Shown here in pieces: positions 1-9,150 of a stretch of 64,000 nt of DNA. Origin of the DNA: Spirochaeta thermophila DSM 6192 (GTDB lineage Bacteria; Spirochaetota; Spirochaetia; Winmispirales; Winmispiraceae); assembly GCF_000147075.1 (NCBI RefSeq), contig NC_014484.1:2408646-2472645 (forward strand), written 5' to 3'. Both the position numbers and the translations under genes were made by a program. Positions within the stretch are counted from its first letter, which is position 1; each line of letters opens with the position of its first letter. Below the pieces are notes generated by a model. It saw only the letters and a list, made by a program, of their open reading frames with translations. It did not search any database and was not told where the DNA came from.

Positions 1-1
1 G

Positions 2-592
2 GACGCCATCATCGTGCCCGGGGGATTCGGACAACGGGGAATAGAGGGGATGATCAGGGCGGCCGAATATGCACGCACCAGGAACATACCCTACCTCGGG
101 ATCTGTCTCGGGATGCAGGTCATGGTGATAGAGTTCGCCCGGAACGTCCTGGGCCTCAAAGACGCCGACAGCACGGAGTTCACCCCCACCACCCCACATC
201 CGGTGGTGAGCCTCCTCGAGGAGCAAGTGGACATCACCATGATGGGCGGCACCATGCGTCTGGGGGCCTACGAGGCCGAACTCATGCCCGGAAGTCTCCT
301 CAGATCTCTCTACGGAGTCGAGACCATCCAGGAACGTCACCGCCACCGCTACGAATTCTCCAATCAATATCGCGAGCAGTTCGCCTCCTCGGGGATGCGC
401 ATCGCCGCGGTATACAGGGCGAACAACCTGGTGGAGGGTGTGGAATGGGAAGGACATCCCTGGGGGATCGGAGTCCAGTTCCATCCGGAGTTCAAGTCCA
501 AACCCCTCGCCCCTCACCCGCTCTTCTCGAGCTTCATCCGGGCGGCCCTCGACTACAAACACTCCAAGAAACAGAAAGAGCTCTTCGAATGA
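2..592 (+). CDS. pyrG: CTP synthase, C-terminal part (5' truncated by window edge)
   Basis: This is the glutamine amidotransferase half of CTP synthase, which aminates UTP to CTP with glutamine in the cytoplasm. The reading frame is open from base 2, so the gene starts outside the window. The nucleophile elbow GICLGMQ carries the catalytic Cys, and the C-terminal [10 protein letters not shown] carries the His/Glu of the class I triad. The segment between them ([18 protein letters not shown]) is typical of PyrG and distinguishes it from other class I amidotransferases. Its stop overlaps the lptC start by 4 bases (ATGA), so it probably shares a transcript with the LPS-export genes. Confidence 0.96.
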   Translation, partial: DAIIVPGGFGQRGIEGMIRAAEYARTRNIPYLGICLGMQVMVIEFARNVLGLKDADSTEFTPTTPHPVVSLLEEQVDITMMGGTMRLGAYEAELMPGSLLRSLYGVETIQERHRHRYEFSNQYREQFASSGMRIAAVYRANNLVEGVEWEGHPWGIGVQFHPEFKSKPLAPHPLFSSFIRAALDYKHSKKQKELFE

Positions 593-1134
593 GGATCCGG
601 ATCGCGCTCCTCCTCACAGGCCTTCTTCTCTCCTGCAGCTTCAACTACGAGGAGGCCATGTGGGAACCGAGCACCCGGGAATACCCGAACATGACCATAG
701 AACACCTTTCCCACCGTGTGGTACAGGACGGAGCGCTCCTCCTCTCCGTGACCGCAGAGAAGGCCGAAGAGTATCGGGACGCACAGATCCTCGCGGTCAC
801 TGGGGTCCTGTTCCAGGAGTTCGACAGGGAGGGAAATGTCGTGAGACAGGGTCGGGCTGCGCACGCGCGGTTCCACCGGGACACCGAGGACATCGAGACC
901 GAAGGGGAGGTTGAGGTACAGGACAGGACGGAAGACATCACCATCCGGGGATCGGACTTCACCTGGAAGAAGAAGGAACGTTCGATCTCGGCCCCACCTG
1001 GTGTGGAGGTGGAGATCCAAGGAGAGAACTACAGGCTCAGAGGCACGGGTTTCTCCGCGGACGCTGGGACCCTCTCCCTCCGGTTCACCGGCAATCCACA
1101 AGGCACGTACACCCAGGAGGAGGACGGTGAGTAG
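589..1134 (+). CDS. lptC: LptC-like LPS export lipoprotein
   Basis: The 181-residue product begins with a short hydrophobic signal and a lipobox (LLLSCS, Cys at about residue 15), so it is predicted to be a periplasmic lipoprotein. The rest is beta-rich, as expected for the LptC/LptA fold (bridge for LPS moving from the LptBFG ATPase complex to LptA). Sequence identity to LptC is not obvious by eye; the call rests on the fold-like pattern and on being directly before lptA and lptB. The start ATG at 589 overlaps the pyrG stop (ATGA); a longer frame upstream lies inside pyrG and is ignored. Confidence 0.78.
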   Translation: MRIRIALLLTGLLLSCSFNYEEAMWEPSTREYPNMTIEHLSHRVVQDGALLLSVTAEKAEEYRDAQILAVTGVLFQEFDREGNVVRQGRAAHARFHRDTEDIETEGEVEVQDRTEDITIRGSDFTWKKKERSISAPPGVEVEIQGENYRLRGTGFSADAGTLSLRFTGNPQGTYTQEEDGE

Positions 1135-1777
1135 GGGCCCCACCATGCGGTCCGTGATGTGTCTCCTGTGTCTCGCCGTCTCGGTCCTCGTCGGCGAGGA
1201 GTTCTCGTTCTCCGCGGACACCCTCTCGGCCACCCTCGCCCGAGGCAAGGAGAAGACCATACTCAAGGGCAACGCAAAGGTCGTCTCCGGAGCCCGCATC
1301 ATGACGGCAGAGACCATAGAGCTCTCCGGACCCGATTTCCGCTACGTCCTCTGCACCGGGGGAGTAGTCTTCCAGAACCCCGAGGACGGCCTCTACATAC
1401 AGGCAGAACGACTGTTCCACGACAGGGAGACGGAGAAGACGCACATCGAGGGCAACATCCTCCTCGAAGACAAGAAGAACAACACCGTGATCCGGGCTCA
1501 TATCCTGGACTATGACGAACGCTCTCAACAGGCCTTCATACAGATCGGGGTGCGGATATTCAAAGAGGACATCACCGGAAGAGGGGAGTTCGCTCACTAC
1601 GACAGGGACAAGGAGATCCTCACCCTCTCGGGCTCTCCGGTTCTCTACAAGAAGCACGACGAGTACAGAGCCACCCGGGTCATCGTCCACCTCGACACCG
1701 ACGAGGTGGAGATGGAAGGCAGGATAGAAGGAACCATCCTTCAGGAGGAAGAGGAGGCACAGGAACCCCATGAGTGA
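1127..1777 (+). CDS. lptA: LptA-like periplasmic LPS transport protein (OstA family)
   Basis: The 216-residue protein has an N-terminal signal segment followed by repeated beta strands typical of OstA/LptA (for example [10 protein letters not shown] and [10 protein letters not shown]), the periplasmic bridge carrying LPS to the outer membrane. The GTG at 1127 is chosen because AGGAGG lies at 1115-1120, 6 nt upstream, and the overlap with the lptC stop fits translational coupling. An ATG at 1145 is the alternative and would put that Shine-Dalgarno too far away. The 3' end overlaps lptB by 8 bases. Confidence 0.85.
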   Translation: MSRGPTMRSVMCLLCLAVSVLVGEEFSFSADTLSATLARGKEKTILKGNAKVVSGARIMTAETIELSGPDFRYVLCTGGVVFQNPEDGLYIQAERLFHDRETEKTHIEGNILLEDKKNNTVIRAHILDYDERSQQAFIQIGVRIFKEDITGRGEFAHYDRDKEILTLSGSPVLYKKHDEYRATRVIVHLDTDEVEMEGRIEGTILQEEEEAQEPHE

Positions 1778-2501
1778 GCACGTCCTGGGCGTGGATGGTC
1801 TCGTCAAACGCTTCGGCAAGAAAACCGTGGTGAAGGACGTCTCCTTCGAGATGCGCACCGGGGAAGTCGTCGGCCTCCTGGGACCAAACGGGGCGGGCAA
1901 GACCACCATCTTCTACATGGTGGTGGGATTCCTCACCCCCACCGAGGGGAGGGTCTACTTCGACTTCCACGACATCTCCCGCCTCCCCATGTACAAGAGA
2001 GCACGCCTGGGCATCTCCTACCTCCCCCAGGAACCCTCGATCTTTCGCCGCCTCACAGTCGAGGAGAACGTGTGGGCCATCCTCGAGACGAGGAAGGACC
2101 TCACCCGGGAGGAGAAACAGAGGACCCTCGAGGAACTCCTTGCGGAGATGGGGATCACCCACATCCGGAAGCAGAAGGCCTACACCCTCTCGGGGGGAGA
2201 ACGACGGAGGACCGAGATCGCACGAGCCCTTGCGATCAGACCCGCCTTCCTCCTCCTCGACGAACCCTTCGCAGGGATAGATCCAATCGCCGTCTACGAG
2301 ATCAAGCAGATCATCGCGCAGCTCTCAAACAAGGGGATAGGCATACTCATCACCGATCACAACGTACGGGACACCCTCGAGATCACCCACCGCTCCTACA
2401 TCATCAACCTCGGAGAGATCCTCGTGCAGGGATCCCGGGAGGACCTCGTGAACAACGAGATCGCCCGCCGTATCTATCTGGGAGAACACTTCCAGCTCTG
2501 A
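1770..2501 (+). CDS. lptB: LPS export ABC transporter ATPase LptB
   Basis: The 243-residue ATPase powers LPS extraction from the inner membrane as part of LptB2FG(C). It shows Walker A GPNGAGKT (residues 38-45), a Q-loop in [17 protein letters not shown], the signature LSGGERRR, Walker B with [12 protein letters not shown], and the H-loop in ITDHNV. The [15 protein letters not shown] and FAGIDP combinations are characteristic of LptB rather than amino-acid transporter ATPases. It directly follows lptC-lptA. The permeases LptF/LptG are not in this window. Confidence 0.95.
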   Translation: MSEHVLGVDGLVKRFGKKTVVKDVSFEMRTGEVVGLLGPNGAGKTTIFYMVVGFLTPTEGRVYFDFHDISRLPMYKRARLGISYLPQEPSIFRRLTVEENVWAILETRKDLTREEKQRTLEELLAEMGITHIRKQKAYTLSGGERRRTEIARALAIRPAFLLLDEPFAGIDPIAVYEIKQIIAQLSNKGIGILITDHNVRDTLEITHRSYIINLGEILVQGSREDLVNNEIARRIYLGEHFQL

Positions 2502-2512
2502 TCCCCTCCCCG

Positions 2513-2541
2513 TTGACAAAGCACCGGGCGGGTCCAATAAT
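2513..2541 (+). promoter_or_regulatory. Sigma-70 promoter of rpoN
   Basis: TTGACA at 2513-2518, a 17-bp spacer and AATAAT at 2536-2541 give 11 of 12 consensus matches. Transcription would start near 2548. The -10 hexamer overlaps an in-frame ATG at 2540, so that ATG cannot be on the transcript made here. Confidence 0.72.
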
Positions 2542-2557
2542 GAAAAAGGGAGGCACC

Positions 2558-3958
2558 TTGCAGACTCAGAAGCCCATACTCTCACAGACTCAGAAACTCA
2601 AGCTTGCCCCTCAGATGATCCAGAGCATCCAGCTTCTCCATCTCCCCCTTGCGGACCTCAAACTCAAGATCCAGGAGGAAGTGGAAAAGAACCCCGCACT
2701 CGAAATCCTCGAGGAGCGGGGGACGATCTCGCTCGATACCGCTCAGGAGCCTCCCGAGGTCTACGAATATTTCGAGAACACATCTGATCCCGGTTTCTCC
2801 TACGCAAGGGGCTCGGACGACGAGGATGCGAAACGCAGATTCCTCGAGGGGGCCGTTGCACGGGGGGAGAGCCTCCACGAGCACCTCCTCTGGCAACTCC
2901 GACTCCACCCGGGACTCACCGCGGAGGAGATACGCCTGGGGGAGCTTCTCATACAGAACCTGGACGATCACGGTTTTCACAGGGAGGATCCCTTCATCTT
3001 CGCTCAGAACGAACGGGAGCGGCACCTCATAGAGAAGCTCATCCCTCTCATCCAGAGCTTCGATCCACCGGGCACATGCGTGAAGGACTCCGTGGAATCC
3101 CTCCTCGTCCAGGCCCGACAACGGGAAGACGCCCCCCCCCATACAGAGGAGGTCATCTCCCGCTATCTGCCTCTCCTCGAAAAGGGCAAGACAAAGGAGA
3201 TCGCGAAGGCCCTGGGAATGGAAGAGGAGGACGTCCTCTCGGTCGTGGAGTTCATCAAGACCCTCACCCCCTTCCCGGGCTCGCTCTACTCCTCCTCGAG
3301 ACCTCACTACGTCATCCCCGACCTCGAGGTGAAGGTGAAAGACGGCCATCTCGTGATCGTCCTCAACGAAGAGGAAATCCCGGTCCTGGGGGTGAACCCC
3401 TTCTTCCGGGAGATGCAGAAAGAGAGCGACAAGAAAGACGTACAACGTTTCGTAAAACAACAGGTGCGGGAAGCCCAGATGTTCATCCAGAGCATCCATC
3501 ACAGGAACCACACCCTCCTCAGGGTCGCCCGTGCCATCGTGGAGTTCCAGCGCGACTTCTTCATCCGAGGTCCGCAGTATCTCGTCCCCCTCACCCTCAA
3601 GGACGTGGCGGAGACCGTGGAGCTTCACGAGGCTACGGTCTCCCGCATCACCACCAACAAGTACGTGCAGACGGAATGGGGCATCTACGAGCTCAAGTAC
3701 TTCTTCACCAACTCGGTGAGCGGCGCTGGATCGGGCGGTTCACGCTACTCCAAAGAAGCTGTGAAGCACATCATCAAGGAGATCATCGAAGAGGAGACGA
3801 AGAAGACCGGCAGGCCGCTCTCCGACAAGAAACTCGCGGAACTCCTCAACAAGAGGGGGATCCCCATCGCCAGAAGGACCGTGGCAAAGTACCGGAAGGA
3901 ACTCAACATCCGCTCCTCGTTCGAGCGGAACACATGGAGGAGGTTACATGAGAACTGA
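2558..3958 (+). CDS. rpoN: RNA polymerase sigma-54 factor RpoN
   Basis: The 466-residue product is sigma-54. The N-terminal region I is glutamine/leucine-rich (LKLAPQMIQSIQLLHLPL), followed by the core-binding domain, the HTH region (LKDVAETVELHEATVSRITTNKYV) and the RpoN box near the C-terminus (ARRTVAKYRKEL). It directs transcription from -24/-12 promoters when activated by NtrC-type ATPases, one of which is encoded 4 kb downstream. The TTG at 2558 is preferred as start because GGGAGG lies 4 nt upstream and because the ATG at 2540 falls inside the -10 element of the local promoter. The ATG would add six residues and could be used on read-through transcripts. The stop overlaps hpf by 11 bases. 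Confidence 0.93.
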   Translation: MQTQKPILSQTQKLKLAPQMIQSIQLLHLPLADLKLKIQEEVEKNPALEILEERGTISLDTAQEPPEVYEYFENTSDPGFSYARGSDDEDAKRRFLEGAVARGESLHEHLLWQLRLHPGLTAEEIRLGELLIQNLDDHGFHREDPFIFAQNERERHLIEKLIPLIQSFDPPGTCVKDSVESLLVQARQREDAPPHTEEVISRYLPLLEKGKTKEIAKALGMEEEDVLSVVEFIKTLTPFPGSLYSSSRPHYVIPDLEVKVKDGHLVIVLNEEEIPVLGVNPFFREMQKESDKKDVQRFVKQQVREAQMFIQSIHHRNHTLLRVARAIVEFQRDFFIRGPQYLVPLTLKDVAETVELHEATVSRITTNKYVQTEWGIYELKYFFTNSVSGAGSGGSRYSKEAVKHIIKEIIEEETKKTGRPLSDKKLAELLNKRGIPIARRTVAKYRKELNIRSSFERNTWRRLHEN

Positions 3959-4262
3959 CATCAAAGCCGTCCATTTCGACCTGAAGGATCCCACCAAAGA
4001 GTACCTCGAAAAGAAGTTCAGAAAGATCTCGTACGGGGAAAGGTTCATCGAGGACCTCCATCTCACCCTCACCAAGGAAAACACCTCGTTCACCGCCGAG
4101 GTCAACGTCCATACCCATTGGGGTGAACTGTTCCACCTCAAAGAAGAGGCGAAGGATCTCGTAGAGGCCATAGACAAACTCTTCGACAAACTCGACTACA
4201 AGATAGCCAAGGAGAAGAGCAAGATCCAGGACCACCATGTCGAAAAACCGGAGAAGGAATGA
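3948..4262 (+). CDS. hpf: Ribosome hibernation promoting factor (short HPF/YfiA type)
   Basis: The 104-residue protein has the short HPF fold: an N-terminal strand (DIKAVHFDL), the helix ending in KEYLEKKFRKI, and a later helix EAIDKLFDKLDYKIAKEKSK. It binds the 30S decoding region and promotes ribosome dimerisation in stationary phase. It lacks the long-form C-terminal dimerisation domain. AGGAGG lies just before ATG 3948. The rpoN-hpf order is the same as in Proteobacteria. Confidence 0.88.
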   Translation: MRTDIKAVHFDLKDPTKEYLEKKFRKISYGERFIEDLHLTLTKENTSFTAEVNVHTHWGELFHLKEEAKDLVEAIDKLFDKLDYKIAKEKSKIQDHHVEKPEKE

Positions 4263-5245
4263 AACAGAAGTTCACCGTCCTGGACCTCCTGAGCCAGGAG
4301 CTCAAAGAGCACGACGTCCTTGATCTCAAGTGCATTGCAGGACGAAAGGGGCTCATCCGGGTCATCGAGGTCCCCAACATCAACCGGCCGGGACTCGCCC
4401 TGAGCGGATTCTTCGAGAGCTTCGCCTACAAACGAATCCAGATCTTCGGCAGGGGGGAACACGCCTATCTCAGGAAACTCGAAGAGGAAGGCCGCTACGA
4501 GAATGTGAGGAAGATCTTCTCCTACGAGATCCCCTGCGTCATCTTCACCCATGGTCTCACCCCGCCCCAGTTCTTCGTCTCCATCGCAGAGGAGAGCGGC
4601 TGCCCGGTGCTGCAGACCCAGCTCCCCTCCGCCACGTTCACCTCCCGTATCCTCAGGGTACTCAACAACATCTTCGCCCCCAGGGAGGTGGTACACGGAG
4701 TACTCATCGAGGTCTTCGGCATCGGCGTGCTCCTCCTCGGAGAGAGCGGGGTGGGGAAGAGTGAGGCGGCCCTGGAACTGCTCGAACGCGGGCACAGACT
4801 CGTCGCCGACGATGCCGTGGAGATCCGGTGTGTGGCAGGAAACTACCTCCTGGGCACGAGTGCGAACAGGCTCCTCGGACACCACATGGAGATCAGGGGC
4901 CTGGGCATCATCAACGTGACGCATCTGTTCGGAGTAGGGGCCATTCGGGACGAGAAGCGTATCCAGCTGGTGGTACATCTTGAACAATGGGACCCCGAGA
5001 AGGAGTACGACAGACTCGGATCCCAGGAAAAGACCCGAGACATCCTGGGAGTGAAGGTTCCCTGCGTGGAGATACCCATAAAACCGGGGAGGAACATTCC
5101 CATCCTCATCGAGACCGCGGCCATGAACGAACGGCTGAAACAGATGGGCGTCCACTCCTCCCGTGAGTTCAACGAGCAGGTGATGAAGTGGCTTGAAAGT
5201 GAAAACGTCCGTACCATATATTTGCACAAGAACCATATGGAATAA
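4259..5245 (+). CDS. hprK: HPr kinase/phosphorylase
   Basis: The 328-residue enzyme phosphorylates and dephosphorylates Ser46 of HPr, linking energy state to PTS regulation. The N-terminal domain (1-130) is followed by the P-loop kinase domain with the conserved His in VVHGVL (residue 146), Walker A GESGVGKS (161-168), VADDAVEI and the HprK signature region EIRGLGIINV. It starts at an ATGA overlap with hpf and is followed 17 nt later by its substrate gene ptsH. Confidence 0.96.
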   Translation: MKQKFTVLDLLSQELKEHDVLDLKCIAGRKGLIRVIEVPNINRPGLALSGFFESFAYKRIQIFGRGEHAYLRKLEEEGRYENVRKIFSYEIPCVIFTHGLTPPQFFVSIAEESGCPVLQTQLPSATFTSRILRVLNNIFAPREVVHGVLIEVFGIGVLLLGESGVGKSEAALELLERGHRLVADDAVEIRCVAGNYLLGTSANRLLGHHMEIRGLGIINVTHLFGVGAIRDEKRIQLVVHLEQWDPEKEYDRLGSQEKTRDILGVKVPCVEIPIKPGRNIPILIETAAMNERLKQMGVHSSREFNEQVMKWLESENVRTIYLHKNHME

Positions 5246-5262
5246 CACGAGCGGTAGGACCA

Positions 5263-5529
5263 ATGACGGAAAGAGAAGTGGTGATCAAGAACAGGGCAGG
5301 GATCCATGCGCGACCTGCCACCCTGCTGGTGAACACGGCGAACAAGTTCTCCTCTCAGATCTTCCTCGAGAAAGACAGTGAACGCGTGAACGCGAAATCC
5401 ATCATGGGAATCATCACCCTGGGCGCAGGGTACAACACGAAACTCCGGATCATCGCCGATGGCGAGGACGAGGAGGAGGCCGTGAAGGCACTGGCGGAAC
5501 TCTTCGACAAGAAATTCGAGGAAGAATGA
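5263..5529 (+). CDS. ptsH: Phosphocarrier protein HPr
   Basis: The 88-residue protein has the two regulatory sites of HPr: His15 in AGIHARPA (phosphorylated by enzyme I) and Ser46 in NAKSIMG (target of HprK). Directly following hprK, it probably forms a regulatory PTS with the EIIA-like protein encoded at 45521-46357. No enzyme I gene is present in the window. The stop overlaps the next start (ATGA). Confidence 0.97.
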   Translation: MTEREVVIKNRAGIHARPATLLVNTANKFSSQIFLEKDSERVNAKSIMGIITLGAGYNTKLRIIADGEDEEEAVKALAELFDKKFEEE

Positions 5530-6032
5530 GGAGGCTGTCCCTCTCGCTGGGAGTACTCATCCTCCTTTCGGCATGCAGTCATACGTCCACCCCCAACCTC
5601 CTCCTTCGAGAGGAAGGTGGTGTACTCGTATGTGAACTGCCGCATGAAGAGAGACGGCACATCCTCTCCCTCCTTGAGCAAGGTTTCTCATCGAAGATGA
5701 CCCTCAGACTCCGTACCACTCGATGGCCGCTCCCCTTCCTCCCCTCCACCCTTTGGGCCGAGGAGAGGAGGCTCAGGAGGCTCCCCGAGGGAGAATGGGT
5801 GGTGGAGACCGGGGACGGGCGGAGGACGTCGTATCCATCGGAGGAGCTCTTTCTCCGGGATGCCTTCCGCTTCTCGATTCCCCGCTCCCTCCTCACGGGG
5901 GGTGGTGCACTCATCCGCGTGGATGTCGAGAGAGTGGCGCTCAGTCCACCTTTCACCATCATCCCTTCGCAACTGAGGAGAAGGGATCTCGCAGCCTATG
6001 AGATCACCGTGCCTTCAGGGGCTCTGCCGTGA
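5526..6032 (+). CDS. Lipoprotein of unknown function, upstream of NtrY-like kinase
   Basis: The 168-residue product has a signal peptide ending in the lipobox LLSACS, so it should be a membrane-anchored lipoprotein. No enzyme motif is visible. Small exported proteins of the DUF4390 type occur directly before NtrY-like kinases in other bacteria; the position and size fit, but the family assignment is inference. It overlaps ptsH (ATGA) and the kinase gene (GTGA), so it is translated with them and could modulate the kinase sensor region. Confidence 0.72.
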   Translation: MRRLSLSLGVLILLSACSHTSTPNLLLREEGGVLVCELPHEERRHILSLLEQGFSSKMTLRLRTTRWPLPFLPSTLWAEERRLRRLPEGEWVVETGDGRRTSYPSEELFLRDAFRFSIPRSLLTGGGALIRVDVERVALSPPFTIIPSQLRRRDLAAYEITVPSGALP

Positions 6033-7783
6033 GGATACCCGGATTCTTCTTCTCCCGTCGCACCCTCGTGAGTCTCATCCTCACCTACCTGCTCATGGTC
6101 GTCCTCATGTTCCTCCTCGCCCACAGGGCCATCACCCGCATCCCCTTCTCCACGGGGCCCGCCGGAACCTTCCTCCTCCTCTCGGGATTGGCCTTCTTCC
6201 TCGCCGTGCTGGTGGTCCTCGGCGCCTATGTGGTGAAGACCCTCCAGGAAGTCCGCGCCAGGAAGCCAGGGATCTTCCTCAAGCTCAGGCTCATCCTCCT
6301 CTTTTCGTTCCTCACGCTCGTTGCGAGCGTACCTCAGGGACTCCTCGCCATCAACGTGATCAGGGAGGTGATCGGGGGATGGTTCCAGATGGGGGTCACC
6401 GAGGCCCTCCAGTCGGGGGTGAACTTCGCGGTCTCGTACTACACGGAACGGGTGGAACTCCTCGGCAGGGTGAACAACCATCCCCTCTATCTCCACTCCC
6501 TCCAGCAGGACGCACCGGAGGAGACATGGCGTCTCCTCCGGTCCCTGTACCAGGAGATCTCCTCCTTCGAAATCATCCAGGACGGGAGAAGGGTCTTCTG
6601 GGCAGGAGACCCCTCCTTCCTCCTTCCCAGTCCGGAAGAGGAGGAGACCCTCACCAGCCCTGTGACGAGGGAGTCGATCGAAGGTCTCACCGTCCTCCGC
6701 GTACGTCGGGTCTTCGAGAGGGGCTCCACCCTCTCCCTCGCCGTCATCAGCCTCTCGATGCCTCCCTGGTACGTGGATCAATCGAACCGCCTCACCGAGC
6801 TTCGTGACCGCTTCCTCCTCCTCGATCGCTACCAGGGGCCCTTCCTCCTCTCCCTCATCCTCTTCTACGGATTCTTCGCCCTCCCCCTCGTCTTTCTCGC
6901 CCTCCTCCTCGGGTTCCTCCTCAGCGACGACTTCCTCAAGCCGCTCATCCAGCTGGAACACGACATGCGTAGGATCGCAGCGGGCGAACTCTCCTTCCGC
7001 CCCACGTTCACCCCCAGGAGCGAGATCGCCTTCCTCATACGGGCGTTCGCCACCATGCTCACCGAACTCGAACGGAACAGGGAGAAACTCCTCCAAGCCG
7101 AGAAGATCGCCACCTGGCAGGACATCGCTCAGCAACTCGCACACGAGATCAAGAACCCCCTCACCCCCATACGCCTCGCCGCCGAACGTATCAGACGCAA
7201 GGCCGAGGGGGTGGAGGACGAGGCCCTCCAGCGTGTCCTCGATCAGAGCACCCAGATCATCCTCCACGAGGTGAACCGTCTCACGAGACTTCTCGAGGAG
7301 TTCCGGGACTTCTCCCGTCTCCGCGAGCCGACCCTGACACCTTGCAACCTGCGGTCACTCCTCTCCCATATCCTCTCCTCCTACGATGCGCCGCAGACCC
7401 CCTATCGGTTTCATCTCGACACGCCCGAGGACATCGTCATCCAGGCCGACGAGGAGCACCTCAAGCAGGCGCTCAGCAACCTCATCCAGAACGCCATCGA
7501 TGCCGGAGCAGGGAAGGAGCAGACCATCACCGTCCGCCTCCTCCGTACCTCACGCGACGGGAGATCCTACGCCACCATCGAGATCCGAGACGAGGGCCAC
7601 GGGATACCCGAGGATCAACAGAGGCTCGTCTTCCTCCCCTACTACACCACCAAGAGACAGGGCACGGGGCTGGGTCTCGCCATCGTGCAGCGCATCGTAC
7701 TGGATCATAACGGGAAAATCTGGTTCACTTCAGAGGTGGGGAAAGGGAGCACCTTCTATATCGAGCTTCCGGTAGAGCCATGA
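6029..7783 (+). CDS. NtrY-like membrane sensor histidine kinase
   Basis: The 584-residue kinase has transmembrane segments near residues 12-31, 45-67 and 87-107, an extracytoplasmic region, a fourth segment near 275-300, then a HAMP-like stretch (DDFLKPLIQLEHDMRRI). The HisKA motif LAHEIKNPLTPI carries the phosphorylated His (about 371), and the ATP-binding domain shows NLIQNAIDA, RDEGHGI and GTGLGLAI. It starts with GTG in a GTGA overlap with the lipoprotein gene and overlaps the response-regulator gene by 4 bases. The pair resembles NtrY/NtrX, with sigma-54 encoded upstream in the same block. No PAS domain is obvious between HAMP and HisKA. Confidence 0.9.
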   Translation: MRIPGFFFSRRTLVSLILTYLLMVVLMFLLAHRAITRIPFSTGPAGTFLLLSGLAFFLAVLVVLGAYVVKTLQEVRARKPGIFLKLRLILLFSFLTLVASVPQGLLAINVIREVIGGWFQMGVTEALQSGVNFAVSYYTERVELLGRVNNHPLYLHSLQQDAPEETWRLLRSLYQEISSFEIIQDGRRVFWAGDPSFLLPSPEEEETLTSPVTRESIEGLTVLRVRRVFERGSTLSLAVISLSMPPWYVDQSNRLTELRDRFLLLDRYQGPFLLSLILFYGFFALPLVFLALLLGFLLSDDFLKPLIQLEHDMRRIAAGELSFRPTFTPRSEIAFLIRAFATMLTELERNREKLLQAEKIATWQDIAQQLAHEIKNPLTPIRLAAERIRRKAEGVEDEALQRVLDQSTQIILHEVNRLTRLLEEFRDFSRLREPTLTPCNLRSLLSHILSSYDAPQTPYRFHLDTPEDIVIQADEEHLKQALSNLIQNAIDAGAGKEQTITVRLLRTSRDGRSYATIEIRDEGHGIPEDQQRLVFLPYYTTKRQGTGLGLAIVQRIVLDHNGKIWFTSEVGKGSTFYIELPVEP

Positions 7784-9150
7784 ACGACGCACACATCCTC
7801 GTCATCGATGACGAAGAGAACATCCGCCTCGCCCTGGAGGACATCCTCACGGACGAAGGGTATACCGTCTTCACCGCCGAAGACGGCATCGAAGGTCTCC
7901 GGCTCATGGACCGCTATCCCGTGGACGTGGTGCTCCTCGATCTCTGGCTCCCCCACCGCGGGGGCATGGAAATCCTGGAAGAGATCAGGGCAAAAGATCC
8001 ATCCGTCGAGATCGTCATCATCTCGGGCCACGGGACCATCGAGACCGCCGTGAGGGCGGTGAAGCAAGGGGCCTTCGACTTTCTCGAGAAACCTCTGAGT
8101 CTGGAGAAGGTCCTCACCGTGGTGCGCAACGCCCTCAGGATGAGGGAGCTCCAGAACGAAAACACGCGGCTCAGGCAGAGACTCTACCAAGAAGACGAGA
8201 TGATCGGGACCTCGCCCGCCATGCAGGTAATCAGGGAACGGATCGCCCAGAGCGCGGCCTCGGATTCGAGGATCCTCATCCTGGGTGAGAACGGCACGGG
8301 CAAGGAGCTGGTGGCCCGAGAGATCCATCGGCGGAGCAGGAGGGCTTCGGGCCCCTTCGTGGAGGTGAACTGTGCCGCCATCCCCGACACCCTCCTCGAG
8401 AGCGAACTCTTCGGCCACGAGAAAGGGGCCTTCACCGGCGCCCTCTCCTCAAGACGCGGCAAGTTCGAACTCGCGCACAACGGGACCCTCTTCCTGGACG
8501 AGGTGGCGGACATGTCCCTGAGCGCCCAGGCGAAGGTCCTCCGCGTCCTGCAGGAACTCCAGTTCACCCGCATCGGAGGCGAACGGGTCATCACGGTCGA
8601 CGTGCGTCTCATCGCCGCCACGAACAAGGACCTCGAGGGAGAGGTCAAGGCCGGGCGATTCAGGGAGGATCTCTACTACCGGCTCAACGTCATTCCCATC
8701 TACGTGCCTCCGTTGAGAGAGCGGGTGGAAGACATCCCTTCCCTGATCGACTACTTCCTCAAGAAGTTCACACCCCCGGGAGAGACACCCAAGCGGATAT
8801 CCCGGGAAGGTCTCACCATGCTCAAAGAATACCCCTGGCCCGGGAACATCAGGGAGCTCAAGAACTTCGTGGAACGGCTCTGCATCCTCTCGGACGAGGC
8901 GGAGATCTCACCCGAGACGATAAAGGAGTTCCTCGGAGAAGCGCTCCATGCCCGTACCCACAGCACCGTCCTCGACGAGTACTCCCACCTGCCGCTGGGT
9001 GAAGCCAGGGATGCATTCGAGAAGCGGCTCATAGAGAAGAAACTCGAGGAACACGACTACAACATCTCCAGGACCGCTGCGAGCCTGGGGATCTATCCGA
9101 GCAACCTTCATTCCAAGATCAAGAAATTCGGGATAAAGATACCGAAATGA
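7780..9150 (+). CDS. NtrC-family sigma-54-dependent response regulator
   Basis: The 456-residue activator has a receiver domain (acidic pocket VIDDEEN, phosphorylated Asp54 in VLLDLWLP), an AAA+ domain with Walker A GENGTGKE, the sigma-54-contacting loop GAFTGA (about residue 217), Walker B FLDEVADM and arginine fingers, and a Fis-type C-terminal HTH (RTAASLGIYPSNLHSKI). It is the cognate partner of the preceding kinase. The intact GAFTGA loop shows that it can remodel the RpoN holoenzyme. Target promoters were not identified. Confidence 0.95.
   Translation: MNDAHILVIDDEENIRLALEDILTDEGYTVFTAEDGIEGLRLMDRYPVDVVLLDLWLPHRGGMEILEEIRAKDPSVEIVIISGHGTIETAVRAVKQGAFDFLEKPLSLEKVLTVVRNALRMRELQNENTRLRQRLYQEDEMIGTSPAMQVIRERIAQSAASDSRILILGENGTGKELVAREIHRRSRRASGPFVEVNCAAIPDTLLESELFGHEKGAFTGALSSRRGKFELAHNGTLFLDEVADMSLSAQAKVLRVLQELQFTRIGGERVITVDVRLIAATNKDLEGEVKAGRFREDLYYRLNVIPIYVPPLRERVEDIPSLIDYFLKKFTPPGETPKRISREGLTMLKEYPWPGNIRELKNFVERLCILSDEAEISPETIKEFLGEALHARTHSTVLDEYSHLPLGEARDAFEKRLIEKKLEEHDYNISRTAASLGIYPSNLHSKIKKFGIKIPK

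Noticed and set aside
553..1317. Minus-strand frame opposite lptC/lptA
   Set aside because: Composition and lack of start signals mark it as a shadow of the lpt genes.
2072..2557. Long 5' extension of the sigma-54 reading frame
   Set aside because: It overlaps lptB out of frame, lacks homology, and lies upstream of the rpoN promoter.
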